Positions 1 through 7,308 of a DNA stretch of 16,484 nucleotides are shown here, piece after piece. The notes below the pieces were generated by a model. The model ran no database searches and was not told the origin of the DNA. It saw nothing but the letters and a program-made list of their open reading frames with translations. Position 1 is the stretch's first letter. The number at the start of each line of letters is the position of its first letter. The DNA comes from CAIJMI01 sp043798445 (lineage in GTDB: Bacteria; Patescibacteriota; Microgenomatia; UBA10105; UBA927): contig JAZDOQ010000009.1 of NCBI GenBank assembly GCA_043798445.1, positions 1-16,484 of the forward strand, given 5' to 3'. Made by a program: the position numbers and the translations under genes.

Positions 1-2
1 CA

Positions 3-905
3 AAACAGGATGTAGAAGGTACGTGAATTTTCATCCATCCGGATGGACTCATCGTAACGAATGCCCATGTTATCAGTGATGATCCTGCGCCAAAGATAAT
101 CTTTTCTGATTATTCTTTTGCGACCGCACGCGTCATCGCGCGGTACAAAACAGAAGATATTGCAGTTGTTCAGGTTGATAAGCCTTCGATGCCATACGTG
201 TTGTTAAGTGATGATGCAATGTTGCAGTCACGGGAAGAAGTATTTATCATTGGGTTCCCTATGGGTACATCATTTCGTGGGGAACCTACCATCTTCCGTA
301 CACAATATATAGCTGACCGTACGTTTACAGAAGACCCGGTAACATACATTCAAATGGAAACAGGAATGGATGGAGGATTTAGCGGAAGTCCAGTCATCAA
401 TGCATGTGGTGATGTTGTCGGTATTGCCTCCATGAGCACCGATGCGATGAGCATGGCAATAAAGTCATCATATATCCTTTCACTCATTCCACCCGTTGAT
501 TCGAGTGTTGCAATTGGACAATTGCCGGAAGAAAAACGGGAACTGAATGAATCATTTGATACCCCCGCTGATGCGGTGATTGCCTACTATGACGGCATTC
601 GTGCCAGGAGGTTCCGTCTTGCCTATGATTTGTTGATTCATGAACGCACCAAAGATGTTCCGTTTGAAGAATGGGTCAAAGGCTATGCAAATACAATCGA
701 TGTTGCTGTGATATCCATTGACAACAATACAGAAAAAGAAGGAACGGTGTTTGTTCGTCTTCGGGCCATTGATCTTGTCGGACAGGACATGGTGATGTCC
801 TTTTATGAAGGGGAATGGGAAGTCATAAAGGAAGACAACGCATGGAAATTAGGAAACTCAAATATTAAGACCATTACAGACGAACCATGGTGGGCGTGGT
901 GGTGA
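3..905 (+). CDS. HtrA/trypsin-like serine protease, 5'-truncated by the window and carrying an in-frame TGA
   Basis: A chymotrypsin-fold serine protease, probably exported or membrane-anchored and acting in envelope protein quality control (family knowledge; the N-terminus is outside the window). In the frame ending at 905 the catalytic triad is visible: His in TNAHV (66-68), Asp in TEDIAVV (156-158) and Ser in GFSGSPV (381-383). After the protease domain comes a region of about 110 residues (from roughly 550) resembling NTF2/DUF4878-type accessory domains, ending in a Trp-rich tail, WWAWW. The first ATG after the stop is at 189, but starting there would remove His and Asp, so the real gene must extend upstream. 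A TGA at 24-26 interrupts this frame exactly where HtrA proteins have the Gly of the G-S/T-G motif before the PDG-TNAHV segment. It is therefore either a nonsense mutation, a sequencing error, or readthrough. The stop at 903-905 is the only TGA terminator among the genes here. The family call is confident; functionality is uncertain. Confidence 0.75.
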
Positions 906-927
906 ACGGGGAGTACAATAAAACGAT

Positions 928-1683
928 ATGAGTCAATACTACAAACCGAATAGAACAAGAAATAAGTACGATGCAGACTCATCTGAACCGTTTCGTTTGA
1001 GTCGGTCAAAGATCGATTTATTTATTAATTGTCCCCTGTGTTTTTATCTTGACCGTAAGCTTGGTGTTGCACAACCACCAGGATTTCCGTTTAACCTCAA
1101 CTCCGCAGTCGATACGTTACTGAAGAAAGAGTTTGATATCCATCGAGCTGCAGGAACACAACATCCACTTATGAAAGCATATGGTATTGATGCGGTTCCG
1201 TTTGTAAATGAAAAGATGGATGAATGGCGTGATTCACTTCGCGCCGGTATTACCTTTCAAATTGAGGGAACAAAGGTAGTCGTAACCGGAGGAGTCGATG
1301 ATGTATGGGTGAAGCCCAATGGAGAACTGCTCATTGTTGACTACAAAGCAACCTCAAAAGAAGCAGAAGTGACACTTGATGCTGATTGGCAGATTGGATA
1401 TAAGCGGCAGATGGAAATCTATCAATGGTTGTTCCGGAAGAACGGATTTACGGTTTCTACCACCGGATACTTTGTGTATTGCAATGGCAATGCAGATAAA
1501 GAGGCATTTGATGGCAAATTGGAATTTGATATCAAGATTATTCCATACATCGGTGATACTTCCTGGGTCGAAAAGACAATACACGATGCCATCGAGTGTC
1601 TTAATGGGAACGAACTTCCAGATTCCGGACCTGATTGTGCATATTGCCAATACAGGAAAGCGGTGAAGATGTACGAAAAATAA
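928..1683 (+). CDS. PD-(D/E)XK nuclease superfamily protein (RecB/Cas4-like)
   Basis: A predicted DNA nuclease of the RecB/AddB/Cas4 type, 251 residues and apparently complete. The active-site core is visible: GGVDD (121-125), IVDYKAT with D138 and K140, and the downstream Q161-MEIY helix motif typical of RecB-family nucleases. Cys35 and Cys38 near the N-terminus and Cys237 and Cys240 near the C-terminus are arranged as in Cas4/AddB proteins that hold a 4Fe-4S cluster, so an iron-sulfur cluster is likely (inference). The gene starts 22 nt after the protease gene on the same strand, so the two may be co-transcribed. No CRISPR repeats or other cas genes are in the window, so a housekeeping DNA repair or end-processing role is more likely than adaptation. 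The exact substrate cannot be deduced. Confidence 0.8.
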   Translation: MSQYYKPNRTRNKYDADSSEPFRLSRSKIDLFINCPLCFYLDRKLGVAQPPGFPFNLNSAVDTLLKKEFDIHRAAGTQHPLMKAYGIDAVPFVNEKMDEWRDSLRAGITFQIEGTKVVVTGGVDDVWVKPNGELLIVDYKATSKEAEVTLDADWQIGYKRQMEIYQWLFRKNGFTVSTTGYFVYCNGNADKEAFDGKLEFDIKIIPYIGDTSWVEKTIHDAIECLNGNELPDSGPDCAYCQYRKAVKMYEK

Positions 1684-1696
1684 TAGCAAGAGATCT

Positions 1697-2203
1697 TTAT
1701 TTTTGAATTGTAATGAAGATACTGATTGGCCGGCTAATGAATGTATTTATAACCCTCAATAGTTCCATCAGAAAAAGAAACAATCCTAGGCAAAAAAAGA
1801 ATCCGCCGACAATCAATCCATTTTTGGTCATCCAGTAGGTTTTCCCCTGGAAGACCGCATGATAGAAGGTTGTCTCGTCAGCTTCGAATATCTTCGTATT
1901 GTAGAAATAATCAAGCGCCAATATCCCTATACCGAGTATAAGATATGTAATTATCCGTATCCCAAGAGGTATATGAATACGATGGATCGCTTTTCGAATT
2001 GGATCATATATATTTCTTTTGAGCACAGGGTACACTACATAAAAATACCGAATAAAAGGAGACAATATAACAGAGAAAGCACACCTAATGATTGCGAGGG
2101 TATGTTTGATGAACGTGTGAAGGTATCCTTGATATATCCAATAGATGACAATGACGGTGGCTACAAAGAGGAATAACAGAGCCATCGAATAATTGATCTC
2201 CAT
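1697..2203 (-). CDS. Small multi-pass membrane protein of unknown function
   Basis: I do not recognise the family. With the start at 2203 (MEINYSM) the product is 168 residues with three clear hydrophobic segments and a possible fourth: about residues 6-25, a weaker one around 40-60, one around 85-107, and the last around 135-158. Basic residues sit between them, so an inner-membrane protein is expected. A start at 2263 is open but would run into the 10-bp tandem repeat. The start at 2203 fits a -10-like TACTAT (plus-strand 2210-2215) six nt upstream, with TTGTAT 16 nt before that, matching the leaderless pattern of other genes here. It is convergent with the nuclease gene (13 nt between stops). 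An overlapping plus-strand ORF at 1859-2176 lacks hydrophobic or domain features and looks like a shadow. Confidence 0.5.
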   Translation of the reverse strand: MEINYSMALLFLFVATVIVIYWIYQGYLHTFIKHTLAIIRCAFSVILSPFIRYFYVVYPVLKRNIYDPIRKAIHRIHIPLGIRIITYLILGIGILALDYFYNTKIFEADETTFYHAVFQGKTYWMTKNGLIVGGFFFCLGLFLFLMELLRVINTFISRPISIFITIQK

Positions 2204-2254
2204 ACCGGTATAGTACTCTATATGGCACACTATACAAAAAATCGGCTCGTTATT

Positions 2255-2284
2255 TTGCAACATCTTGCAACATCTTGCAATATT
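2255..2284. repeat. Three tandem copies of a 10-bp unit
   Basis: The unit TTGCAACATC occurs at 2255-2264 and 2265-2274, followed by a partly diverged third copy at 2275-2284. It lies between the membrane-protein promoter and the direct repeat that precedes the RhuM-Fic gene. It is too short and too few in copy number for a CRISPR. It could be replication slippage or an operator. Confidence 0.8.
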
Positions 2285-2287
2285 AAC

Positions 2288-2325
2288 GCAACAAACCTCT
2301 TCCCATGTAATTTTTCAAATTTAGT
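2288..2325 (+). repeat. Left imperfect direct repeat flanking the RhuM-Fic gene
   Basis: This segment begins with a 13-nt block (ACAAACCTCTTCC, from 2291) identical to 3351-3363, followed by TGTAAT and TTTAGT blocks shared at the same spacing apart from small indels. The matching copy is at 3348-3385, just beyond the stop of the RhuM-Fic gene. Confidence 0.7.
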
Positions 2326-2338
2326 TACGCTTTTTTAG

Positions 2339-2344
2339 TATACT
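2339..2344 (+). promoter_or_regulatory. -10 box of the RhuM-Fic gene
   Basis: TATACT lies 21 nt before the ATG at 2366. The -35 region is AT-rich and not distinctive. Unlike the leaderless genes in this window, this one has room for a short leader containing a Shine-Dalgarno-like TAAGGAAA. Confidence 0.5.
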
Positions 2345-2365
2345 AGTAAGATAGTAAGGAAACAT

Positions 2366-3340
2366 ATGAAAACGAAAAATAATCTTGTTATCTATCAAGC
2401 GACGAATGGTGCCGTAGAGGTGCGAATAGATAGTTCTAAAGAGACTATATATTTAACTCAACAGCAGGTTGGTCAGCTTTTTAATGTTCAAAAAGCGGCA
2501 ATTTCTAAACATGTTAATAATATATTTAACACAGGAGAGCTAGATAAAAAATCAACTGTTTCCATTTTGGAAACAGTTCAAAGTGAAGGAAAAAGGAAAA
2601 TCACTAGAAAAATTGAATATTATAATTTGGATTTGATTCTTTCTATTGGGTATAGAGTTAATTCAACAAATGCAACCAAATTTCGTCAATGGGCAACCAA
2701 AACACTGCGAGAGCATATTGTTAAGGGTTATACCATTAATAAAAAACAGATTACAAAAAATTATGATTCGTTCATGCATGCAGTAGATAATGTGCGAGCA
2801 TTACTTCCAGAGAGTATGAAAGATACGGGAACGATTGTTTCTCTTATCCAGGCCTTTGCTGATACATGGGTGTCGCTTCAGGCATATGACAAAGGAACCT
2901 TTTATAAAGGTCGGGTTACGAAGAAAAAGGTATCTCTTGCGACTACTGATGTCATAACAAGCATAGCTATGTTAAAGCAGGCATTGATGCAGAAAGGTGA
3001 AGCTACAGATCTATTTGCAATTGAGAAAGACAGAGGATCAATAGAGGGAATATTAGGGAATGTTTTGCAGTCATTTGATGATCAGGACGTGTATCCGAGT
3101 ATTGAAGAAAAGTCAGCCCATCTTTTATATTTTGTGGTAAAAAATCATCCATTTATTGACGGGAACAAAAGAACAGGAGCATTTGTTTTTGTGTGGTTTT
3201 TACAGGAAATGGGAAAGTTAAATAGTAAACGGTTGACACCGGATGCACTGACTGCGATTACACTTCTCATCGCAGAAAGTGATCCAAAGGATAAAGATAA
3301 AATGACTTCTTTGGTAACAATGCTTCTTGGGAGAGTCTAG
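2366..3340 (+). CDS. RhuM family protein fused to a C-terminal Fic/Doc domain
   Basis: A 324-residue two-domain protein. Residues 1-125 match the RhuM ('virulence protein RhuM') type: a DNA-binding-like segment around YLTQQQVGQLFNVQKAAISKHV and the conserved YYNLDLILSIGYRVNS and FRQWATKTLREH blocks. The C-terminal domain carries a Fic/Doc motif, HPFIDGNKRTG (261-271). The Lys in GNKR is the Doc/AvrB-type variant rather than GNGR, which in Doc is linked to phosphorylation of EF-Tu instead of AMPylation (family knowledge; activity here is inferred). It is probably a toxin-like or phage/stress-response protein that moves horizontally. A Shine-Dalgarno-like AAGGAA precedes the ATG. No separate antitoxin gene is adjacent. 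The gene is more AT-rich than rpsO-pnp and is bracketed by direct repeats, suggesting insertion upstream of the rpsO promoter. It ends with TAG. Confidence 0.85.
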   Translation: MKTKNNLVIYQATNGAVEVRIDSSKETIYLTQQQVGQLFNVQKAAISKHVNNIFNTGELDKKSTVSILETVQSEGKRKITRKIEYYNLDLILSIGYRVNSTNATKFRQWATKTLREHIVKGYTINKKQITKNYDSFMHAVDNVRALLPESMKDTGTIVSLIQAFADTWVSLQAYDKGTFYKGRVTKKKVSLATTDVITSIAMLKQALMQKGEATDLFAIEKDRGSIEGILGNVLQSFDDQDVYPSIEEKSAHLLYFVVKNHPFIDGNKRTGAFVFVWFLQEMGKLNSKRLTPDALTAITLLIAESDPKDKDKMTSLVTMLLGRV

Positions 3341-3347
3341 GGAAGAC

Positions 3348-3385
3348 GCCACAAACCTCTTCCTTGTAATCTTGCCTCATTTAGT
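3348..3385 (+). repeat. Right imperfect direct repeat flanking the RhuM-Fic gene
   Basis: Counterpart of 2288-2325. This copy also contains the rpsO promoter -35 element (TTGTAA, 3364-3369), so the left copy may be a duplicate of the native rpsO promoter region created when the RhuM-Fic gene inserted. Confidence 0.7.
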
Positions 3386-3392
3386 GTAAAAT
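3364..3392 (+). promoter_or_regulatory. rpsO promoter
   Basis: TTGTAA (3364-3369) is separated by 17 nt from TAAAAT (3387-3392), a good sigma-70-type promoter. The predicted transcription start near 3399 places the hairpin at 3402-3425 at the very 5' end of the rpsO mRNA. Confidence 0.6.
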
Positions 3393-3401
3393 ACCCTTTA
3401 C

Positions 3402-3430
3402 TGGAGCCAAGAAAGAGCCGCTCCATTTTT
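3402..3430 (+). promoter_or_regulatory. 5' leader hairpin with U-tract before rpsO
   Basis: TGGAGC (3402-3407) pairs perfectly with GCTCCA (3420-3425), followed by five T. It could be a weak terminator/attenuator, an S15 autoregulatory structure, or a stabilising 5' stem. It ends 11 nt before the rpsO ATG, and there is no Shine-Dalgarno sequence between. Confidence 0.5.
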
Positions 3431-3441
3431 ATTAAATATCT

Positions 3442-3840
3442 ATGGCAACCAAAGCTAAAAAAACAGAAAAAGTAGAAAAAAAGGCTGTCAAAAAGGTTGA
3501 AAAAGTCGAGAAGAAAGCGGTTAAAAAGGCAGTCAAAGCCGTCAAATCTGCTTCAAAAGTGGAAGAACAGCTTGCAGCTCCAAGTGAAGAAAAAGCACAG
3601 ATCATCTCCGAATATCAGGTCAAACCAGGTGATACAGGGAGTCCTGAAGTGCAGATTGCCCTTCTTACCAGCCGTATCGAGAAGTTGGCACTTCATCTTA
3701 AAACAAACAACAAAGATAATCATTCACGAAGAGGCCTTCTCGGCATCATCAGCAAACGCCGAAGACTTTTGAATTATCTTGAAACAAAAGAAAAACCACG
3801 ATTTAAAGAAATATCAAAAAAATTAGGTTTAACAAAATAA
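3442..3840 (+). CDS. rpsO: 30S ribosomal protein S15 with Lys/Ala-rich N-terminal extension
   Basis: S15 binds 16S rRNA in the central domain and is needed for assembly of the small subunit platform. The conserved core occupies about residues 48-132, with GDTGSPEVQ at 63-71 and HSRRGLL at 94-100 followed by the basic KRRRLLNYL segment. The family is usually near 89 residues; this one has 132 because of a roughly 45-residue N-terminal extension built almost entirely of Lys, Ala, Val and Glu (KKAVKKVEK-type repeats). The ATG at 3442 is the only sensible start upstream of the extension and is close to the leader hairpin. The extension probably contacts rRNA or is disordered (inference). rpsO next to pnp is the classic bacterial order, supporting shared RNA-decay regulation. 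Confidence 0.96.
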   Translation: MATKAKKTEKVEKKAVKKVEKVEKKAVKKAVKAVKSASKVEEQLAAPSEEKAQIISEYQVKPGDTGSPEVQIALLTSRIEKLALHLKTNNKDNHSRRGLLGIISKRRRLLNYLETKEKPRFKEISKKLGLTK

Positions 3841-3862
3841 TTTTTCACTCCGCATACTAAAT

Positions 3863-3958
3863 GTGAGAGGAGATAGATAGGAAGTGCGATGTCTTGAATT
3901 TTTGACTTCAGCACGAAGATTCGAGTTGTCTCACTTCCCCCTTTCTCCATCCTCCCAC
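3863..3958 (+). ncRNA. Structured pnp mRNA leader
   Basis: The 137-nt gap between rpsO and pnp contains nested complementary segments: an outer imperfect stem GTGAGAGGA (3863-3871) with TCCTCCCAC (3950-3958), an inner 7-bp stem GGAAGTG (3880-3886) with CACTTCC (3932-3938), and a small hairpin CGAAGATTCG (3914-3923). The pnp ATG follows 19 nt later. In enterobacteria the pnp leader is a stem cut by RNase III and then used for PNPase autoregulation. A similar role is an inference here, as the sequence itself is not conserved with known leaders. Confidence 0.45.
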
Positions 3959-3977
3959 TGTAGGCGAGAAGAATCAT

Positions 3978-6167
3978 ATGAAGATAGTAAAAAAATCCGT
4001 TGAAATCGGTGGACATACATTAACCCTTGAAGTTGGCAGGTTCGCAGAACAAGCAAGTGCTGCAGTTGTTGCACAATATGGTGAAACCATGGTGCTTGCA
4101 GCAGTGACTGCATCGAGTCGGGAAACAACCCTCGATTACTTTCCATTATCCGTTGAATATGTCGAACGTCTCTATGCCGGTGGACGCATCAAAGGATCAC
4201 GTTGGGTAAAACGGGAAGGCAGACCAACAGATGACGCAGTGCTGGCAGGACGTGTCATTGACCGCTCCATCCGTCCATTGTTTCCAAAGACATACAAACA
4301 CGATGTCCAGGTAATCATCACCACATTGTCTGTCGATGGAGAAAATGATCCGGATATATTAGCTCTCGTTGCAGCATCCGCTGCAATCTCAATCTCCTCA
4401 ATCCCTTGGAATGGACCAGTTGCAGGAGTACGTGTCGGATATGTCAAAGAAGACGGACAAGAAACAGGAACCATCCTCATCAATCCAACCGCTCCTCAAC
4501 AGGAGATGAGTGAATTCGATTTTGTTGTGTCCTCAAATGCTGACCGCGTCATAATGCTTGAGGGAGGATTTTGTGAAACACCGGAAGACGTCGTCTTTGA
4601 AGCGGTAGAACAGGCAAAAGTTGCCAACAAACAAATCATTGATTGTATTAATGAGCTGGTGAAAGAAGTAGGAAAAGAAAAAGTAGTCGTTGAAGAAAAA
4701 CCATCAACAGAAGAGCTTGAGGCAAAACTCAAAAAAGACTTCAAAAAAGAACTTGATGAACAATTCAAGAAAACAACTCAAAAAGAGGGTGGAGATACAG
4801 GAATGGGTGATCTTGCCAAAGTGATGCTCGAAAAATATGAACAAGCGCACACAATTCCTGAAATCATGGGAGCAATCGATCATATATTCAAGAATCGGAT
4901 TCGGGAAGACGTACTTCTCCACGCAAAACGTGTTGACGGACGGAAGATTGATGAAGTACGGGAAATCACCATGGATCTAAGTTTGCTTCCACGAACACAC
5001 GGAAGCGCCATGTTCAAACGTGGACAGACACAGGTCCTGACCATCGCAACCTTAGGTTCCCCTGATATGGCACAGTTAATCGAAAGCCCAACAGGAGAAG
5101 AGTCCAGACGGTATATCCATCACTACAGCATGCCTCCCTATTCAGTTGGAGAAACAGGTCGTGTAGGAACACCAAGCCGACGGGAAATCGGTCATGGAGC
5201 GCTTGCAGAGCGAGCACTTATCTCTGTGATTCCTGATATTTCAGATTTTCCATACACCATCAGATTGGTATCTGAAATTTTGTCATCTAATGGATCAACA
5301 TCCATGGCATCAACCTGTGGATCAACACTAGCCTTGATGGATGCCGGAGTTCCCATTAAGGAACCGGTTGCCGGTATCTCAGTTGGACTCATGACGAATC
5401 CAAAAGACAAGAAAGCATTCGTGCTTCTCACTGACATCGTCGGAGTTGAGGATTTTGGTGGAGACATGGATTTCAAGGTCGCAGGTACCAAAAACGGTAT
5501 CACGGCAATTCAACTTGACATGAAAGTTGACGGCATCAGCGATGAGATCGTCAAAGGAGCACTGGAGCGGGCAAAAATTGCACGTGCCAACATCCTTGAA
5601 CAGATGCACACAGTAATTGCTGCATCACGACCATCCCTTTCCCAATATGCACCGAAAGTGCAGGTGGTGAAGGTGCCGGTTGATAGTATCGGAACAGTCA
5701 TTGGGCCGGGTGGAAAGATGATCCGACAGATCCAAACCATCACAGGAGCAGTCGTTGATGTAAAGGACGATGGATCCGTATACGTCACCTCTATCAAGGA
5801 AGAGGCAGTGAAAAAGGCAGTTGCCTGGATTGAGGGATTGACTCATGAAGTGAAAGCCGGAGAAGAATACGAAGGAGAAGTGAAACGGATGATGGCATTT
5901 GGCGCATTCGTCGAGATCCTTCCAGGAAAAGAAGGCTTGGTTCATGTGTCACAGATGTCGACATCGTTTGTACAAGATCCATCCAGCATGGTTGAAATTG
6001 GACAAAAAGTAAAAGTACGGGTCATTGAAATTGATGATCAAGGAAGAGTCAACCTTTCTATGCTCTTCGGGGAAGATGCTGAAAAAGCACCACCTCGATC
6101 AGAGCGAAGAAGTGAAGGTGGAGACCGTCCACGTCGACCATTCAATCGGGGACCACGGAGATTTTAA
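3978..6167 (+). CDS. pnp: Polyribonucleotide nucleotidyltransferase (PNPase)
   Basis: A phosphorolytic 3'-5' exoribonuclease releasing nucleoside diphosphates, and a central mRNA-decay enzyme. The 729 residues show the full family layout: first RNase PH-like domain (about 1-210, with the GRIKGSRWVKREGRPTD segment), a helical linker rich in Lys/Glu (about 215-290), a second RNase PH-like domain (about 310-545), a KH domain with GPGGK (576-580) and an S1 domain (about 625-700). Catalytic residues equivalent to E. coli Asp486, Asp492 and Lys494 are D492, D498 and K500 in EDFGGDMDFK. The C-terminal tail is Arg/Pro/Gly-rich. The ATG at 3978 follows a purine-rich GAGAAG. It sits between rpsO and a Lon-type AAA+ gene, and rnj lies one gene further on, forming an RNA-degradation cluster. 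Confidence 0.97.
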   Translation: MKIVKKSVEIGGHTLTLEVGRFAEQASAAVVAQYGETMVLAAVTASSRETTLDYFPLSVEYVERLYAGGRIKGSRWVKREGRPTDDAVLAGRVIDRSIRPLFPKTYKHDVQVIITTLSVDGENDPDILALVAASAAISISSIPWNGPVAGVRVGYVKEDGQETGTILINPTAPQQEMSEFDFVVSSNADRVIMLEGGFCETPEDVVFEAVEQAKVANKQIIDCINELVKEVGKEKVVVEEKPSTEELEAKLKKDFKKELDEQFKKTTQKEGGDTGMGDLAKVMLEKYEQAHTIPEIMGAIDHIFKNRIREDVLLHAKRVDGRKIDEVREITMDLSLLPRTHGSAMFKRGQTQVLTIATLGSPDMAQLIESPTGEESRRYIHHYSMPPYSVGETGRVGTPSRREIGHGALAERALISVIPDISDFPYTIRLVSEILSSNGSTSMASTCGSTLALMDAGVPIKEPVAGISVGLMTNPKDKKAFVLLTDIVGVEDFGGDMDFKVAGTKNGITAIQLDMKVDGISDEIVKGALERAKIARANILEQMHTVIAASRPSLSQYAPKVQVVKVPVDSIGTVIGPGGKMIRQIQTITGAVVDVKDDGSVYVTSIKEEAVKKAVAWIEGLTHEVKAGEEYEGEVKRMMAFGAFVEILPGKEGLVHVSQMSTSFVQDPSSMVEIGQKVKVRVIEIDDQGRVNLSMLFGEDAEKAPPRSERRSEGGDRPRRPFNRGPRRF

Positions 6168-6203
6168 TATTCCTGGGTGTTTCCTAAGTTGCTACGTTTG
6201 AGG

Positions 6204-6209
6204 TATCAT
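6204..6209 (+). promoter_or_regulatory. Possible -10 box (TATCAT) for a leaderless Lon-like mRNA
   Basis: TATCAT lies six nt before the ATG at 6216, the same spacing as at the cassette genes. TTCCTA sits 17 nt upstream in the -35 position. It supports 6216 as the start over the GTG at 6177. Confidence 0.35.
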
Positions 6210-6215
6210 GGATAT

Positions 6216-7307
6216 ATGTCATCCCTGTCTGACAGAGTTTCGCTTTTACGCCGGTCCGTTACTGGAATGCAAATCCCTCCAGAGCTCGCCATGCGTATGA
6301 CGGGATATTTTGAAGAGATTGAAAGACTGCAAAACGATATCGCTGCACAAGTACATATTGAGCAGCTTCTTGATTACATCGATTGGATAGTTAATCTTCC
6401 ATGGAATACAACATCAACGGATGCAATTGATATAAAAAAAGCTCAGGAAATGCTCAATCGCAATCATTATGGCATGCAATCCGTAAAAGACAAAATATTG
6501 GAATATTTAGCGGTATTAAAATTACAGCAAGAAAAAGGGATTGAAGAAAAAGAATTAAAAAACGGAGAAGCGGGACTCGTACATGGAATGTTAGCCAGAA
6601 GAGCACCAATTCTTTGTCTTATTGGGCTCGTTGGAACGGGGAAAACAACACTTGCAAAATCTGTTGCAGAGGCAATGGGACGAAAATTTATCCGTATTCC
6701 ATTTGGAGGACTGTCTGATTCACTCGACCTCCGTGGACAATCACGCGTACGACCCGATGCAGAAATTGGGCTTATCTTAAAAGGTTTGCGGTATGCGGGA
6801 ACGAGAAATCCGGTCATGTTGCTTGATGAAGTGGACCGTGTTGCAGAACATGCACGTGGAGACATCATGGGAGTGTTGATTGAGCTTCTTGATCCTGAAC
6901 AAAACAAAGCATTTACGGATCACTATCTGGATGTTCCGTTTGATCTGTCCGATGTTCTTTTTATCGCAACAGCAAACAACTCAACAAATATATCAACGGC
7001 AGTATTGGATCGCCTTGAAGTGATTCAGATGCCATCGTATTCAGATGAAGAAAAAATAACAATTGCAAAAGAGTATGTTTTGCCGGAACTTTTGCGTGCA
7101 TCAGGACTCACAAAGGAGAATTTAACGATCGATGATGCAGTATGGCCGAAGCTCGTTAGACCTTTGGGCTATGACGCCGGTATTCGTTCAATTGAGCGGA
7201 CCATCAATGGCGTCTGTAGGAAAATAGCACGAGCAATAGTAGAAGGAAAAGGTACAGCATTCCACATCACGGAAAGTAATGTGAAAGAGTATGTAGAAAC
7301 GTATTAA
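6216..7307 (+). CDS. Lon-type AAA+ ATPase module lacking the protease domain
   Basis: The 363 residues align in style with the middle of Lon: a helical neck (about 1-80, including the NLPW and HYGMQSVKDKILEYLAVLKL segments) and an AAA+ module. Visible are Walker A GLVGTGKTT (137-145, Lys143), Walker B LLDEVD (D204, E205), the sensor segment FIATANN, an arginine finger in LDRLEV (Arg266) and the sensor-2 region GIRSIERTINGVCRKIA. The protein ends right after the small AAA+ subdomain, so the Ser-Lys protease domain of Lon (about 200 residues) is absent, as is the N-terminal LON substrate domain. The pore-loop region between FGG and RPDAEIG lacks the usual aromatic Tyr. An ATP-driven remodelling or chaperone role, possibly for the ribonucleases encoded on either side, is inferred. 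A GTG at 6177 would add 13 residues; ATG 6216 is preferred. It ends one nt before the rnj ATG, so the two are likely translationally coupled. Confidence 0.85.
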   Translation: MSSLSDRVSLLRRSVTGMQIPPELAMRMTGYFEEIERLQNDIAAQVHIEQLLDYIDWIVNLPWNTTSTDAIDIKKAQEMLNRNHYGMQSVKDKILEYLAVLKLQQEKGIEEKELKNGEAGLVHGMLARRAPILCLIGLVGTGKTTLAKSVAEAMGRKFIRIPFGGLSDSLDLRGQSRVRPDAEIGLILKGLRYAGTRNPVMLLDEVDRVAEHARGDIMGVLIELLDPEQNKAFTDHYLDVPFDLSDVLFIATANNSTNISTAVLDRLEVIQMPSYSDEEKITIAKEYVLPELLRASGLTKENLTIDDAVWPKLVRPLGYDAGIRSIERTINGVCRKIARAIVEGKGTAFHITESNVKEYVETY

Positions 7308-7308
7308 T

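Noticed and set aside
1..953. Whole-genome UGA-to-Gly recoding (SR1/Gracilibacteria code)
   Set aside because: pnp, rnj, typA, M32 and other genes together contain many Gly codons but no in-frame TGA, which a recoded genome would show often. Kept only as a checkable possibility for one codon.
928..1683. CRISPR Cas4
   Set aside because: Motifs and Cys pairs fit the wider RecB/Cas4 family, but no CRISPR array or other cas gene is present.
1859..2176. Plus-strand 105-aa ORF
   Set aside because: It lies antisense to a frame with clear membrane segments and a plausible promoter; it shows no domain-like pattern.
2255..2284. CRISPR-like array
   Set aside because: Three 10-bp units without spacers are a simple tandem repeat.
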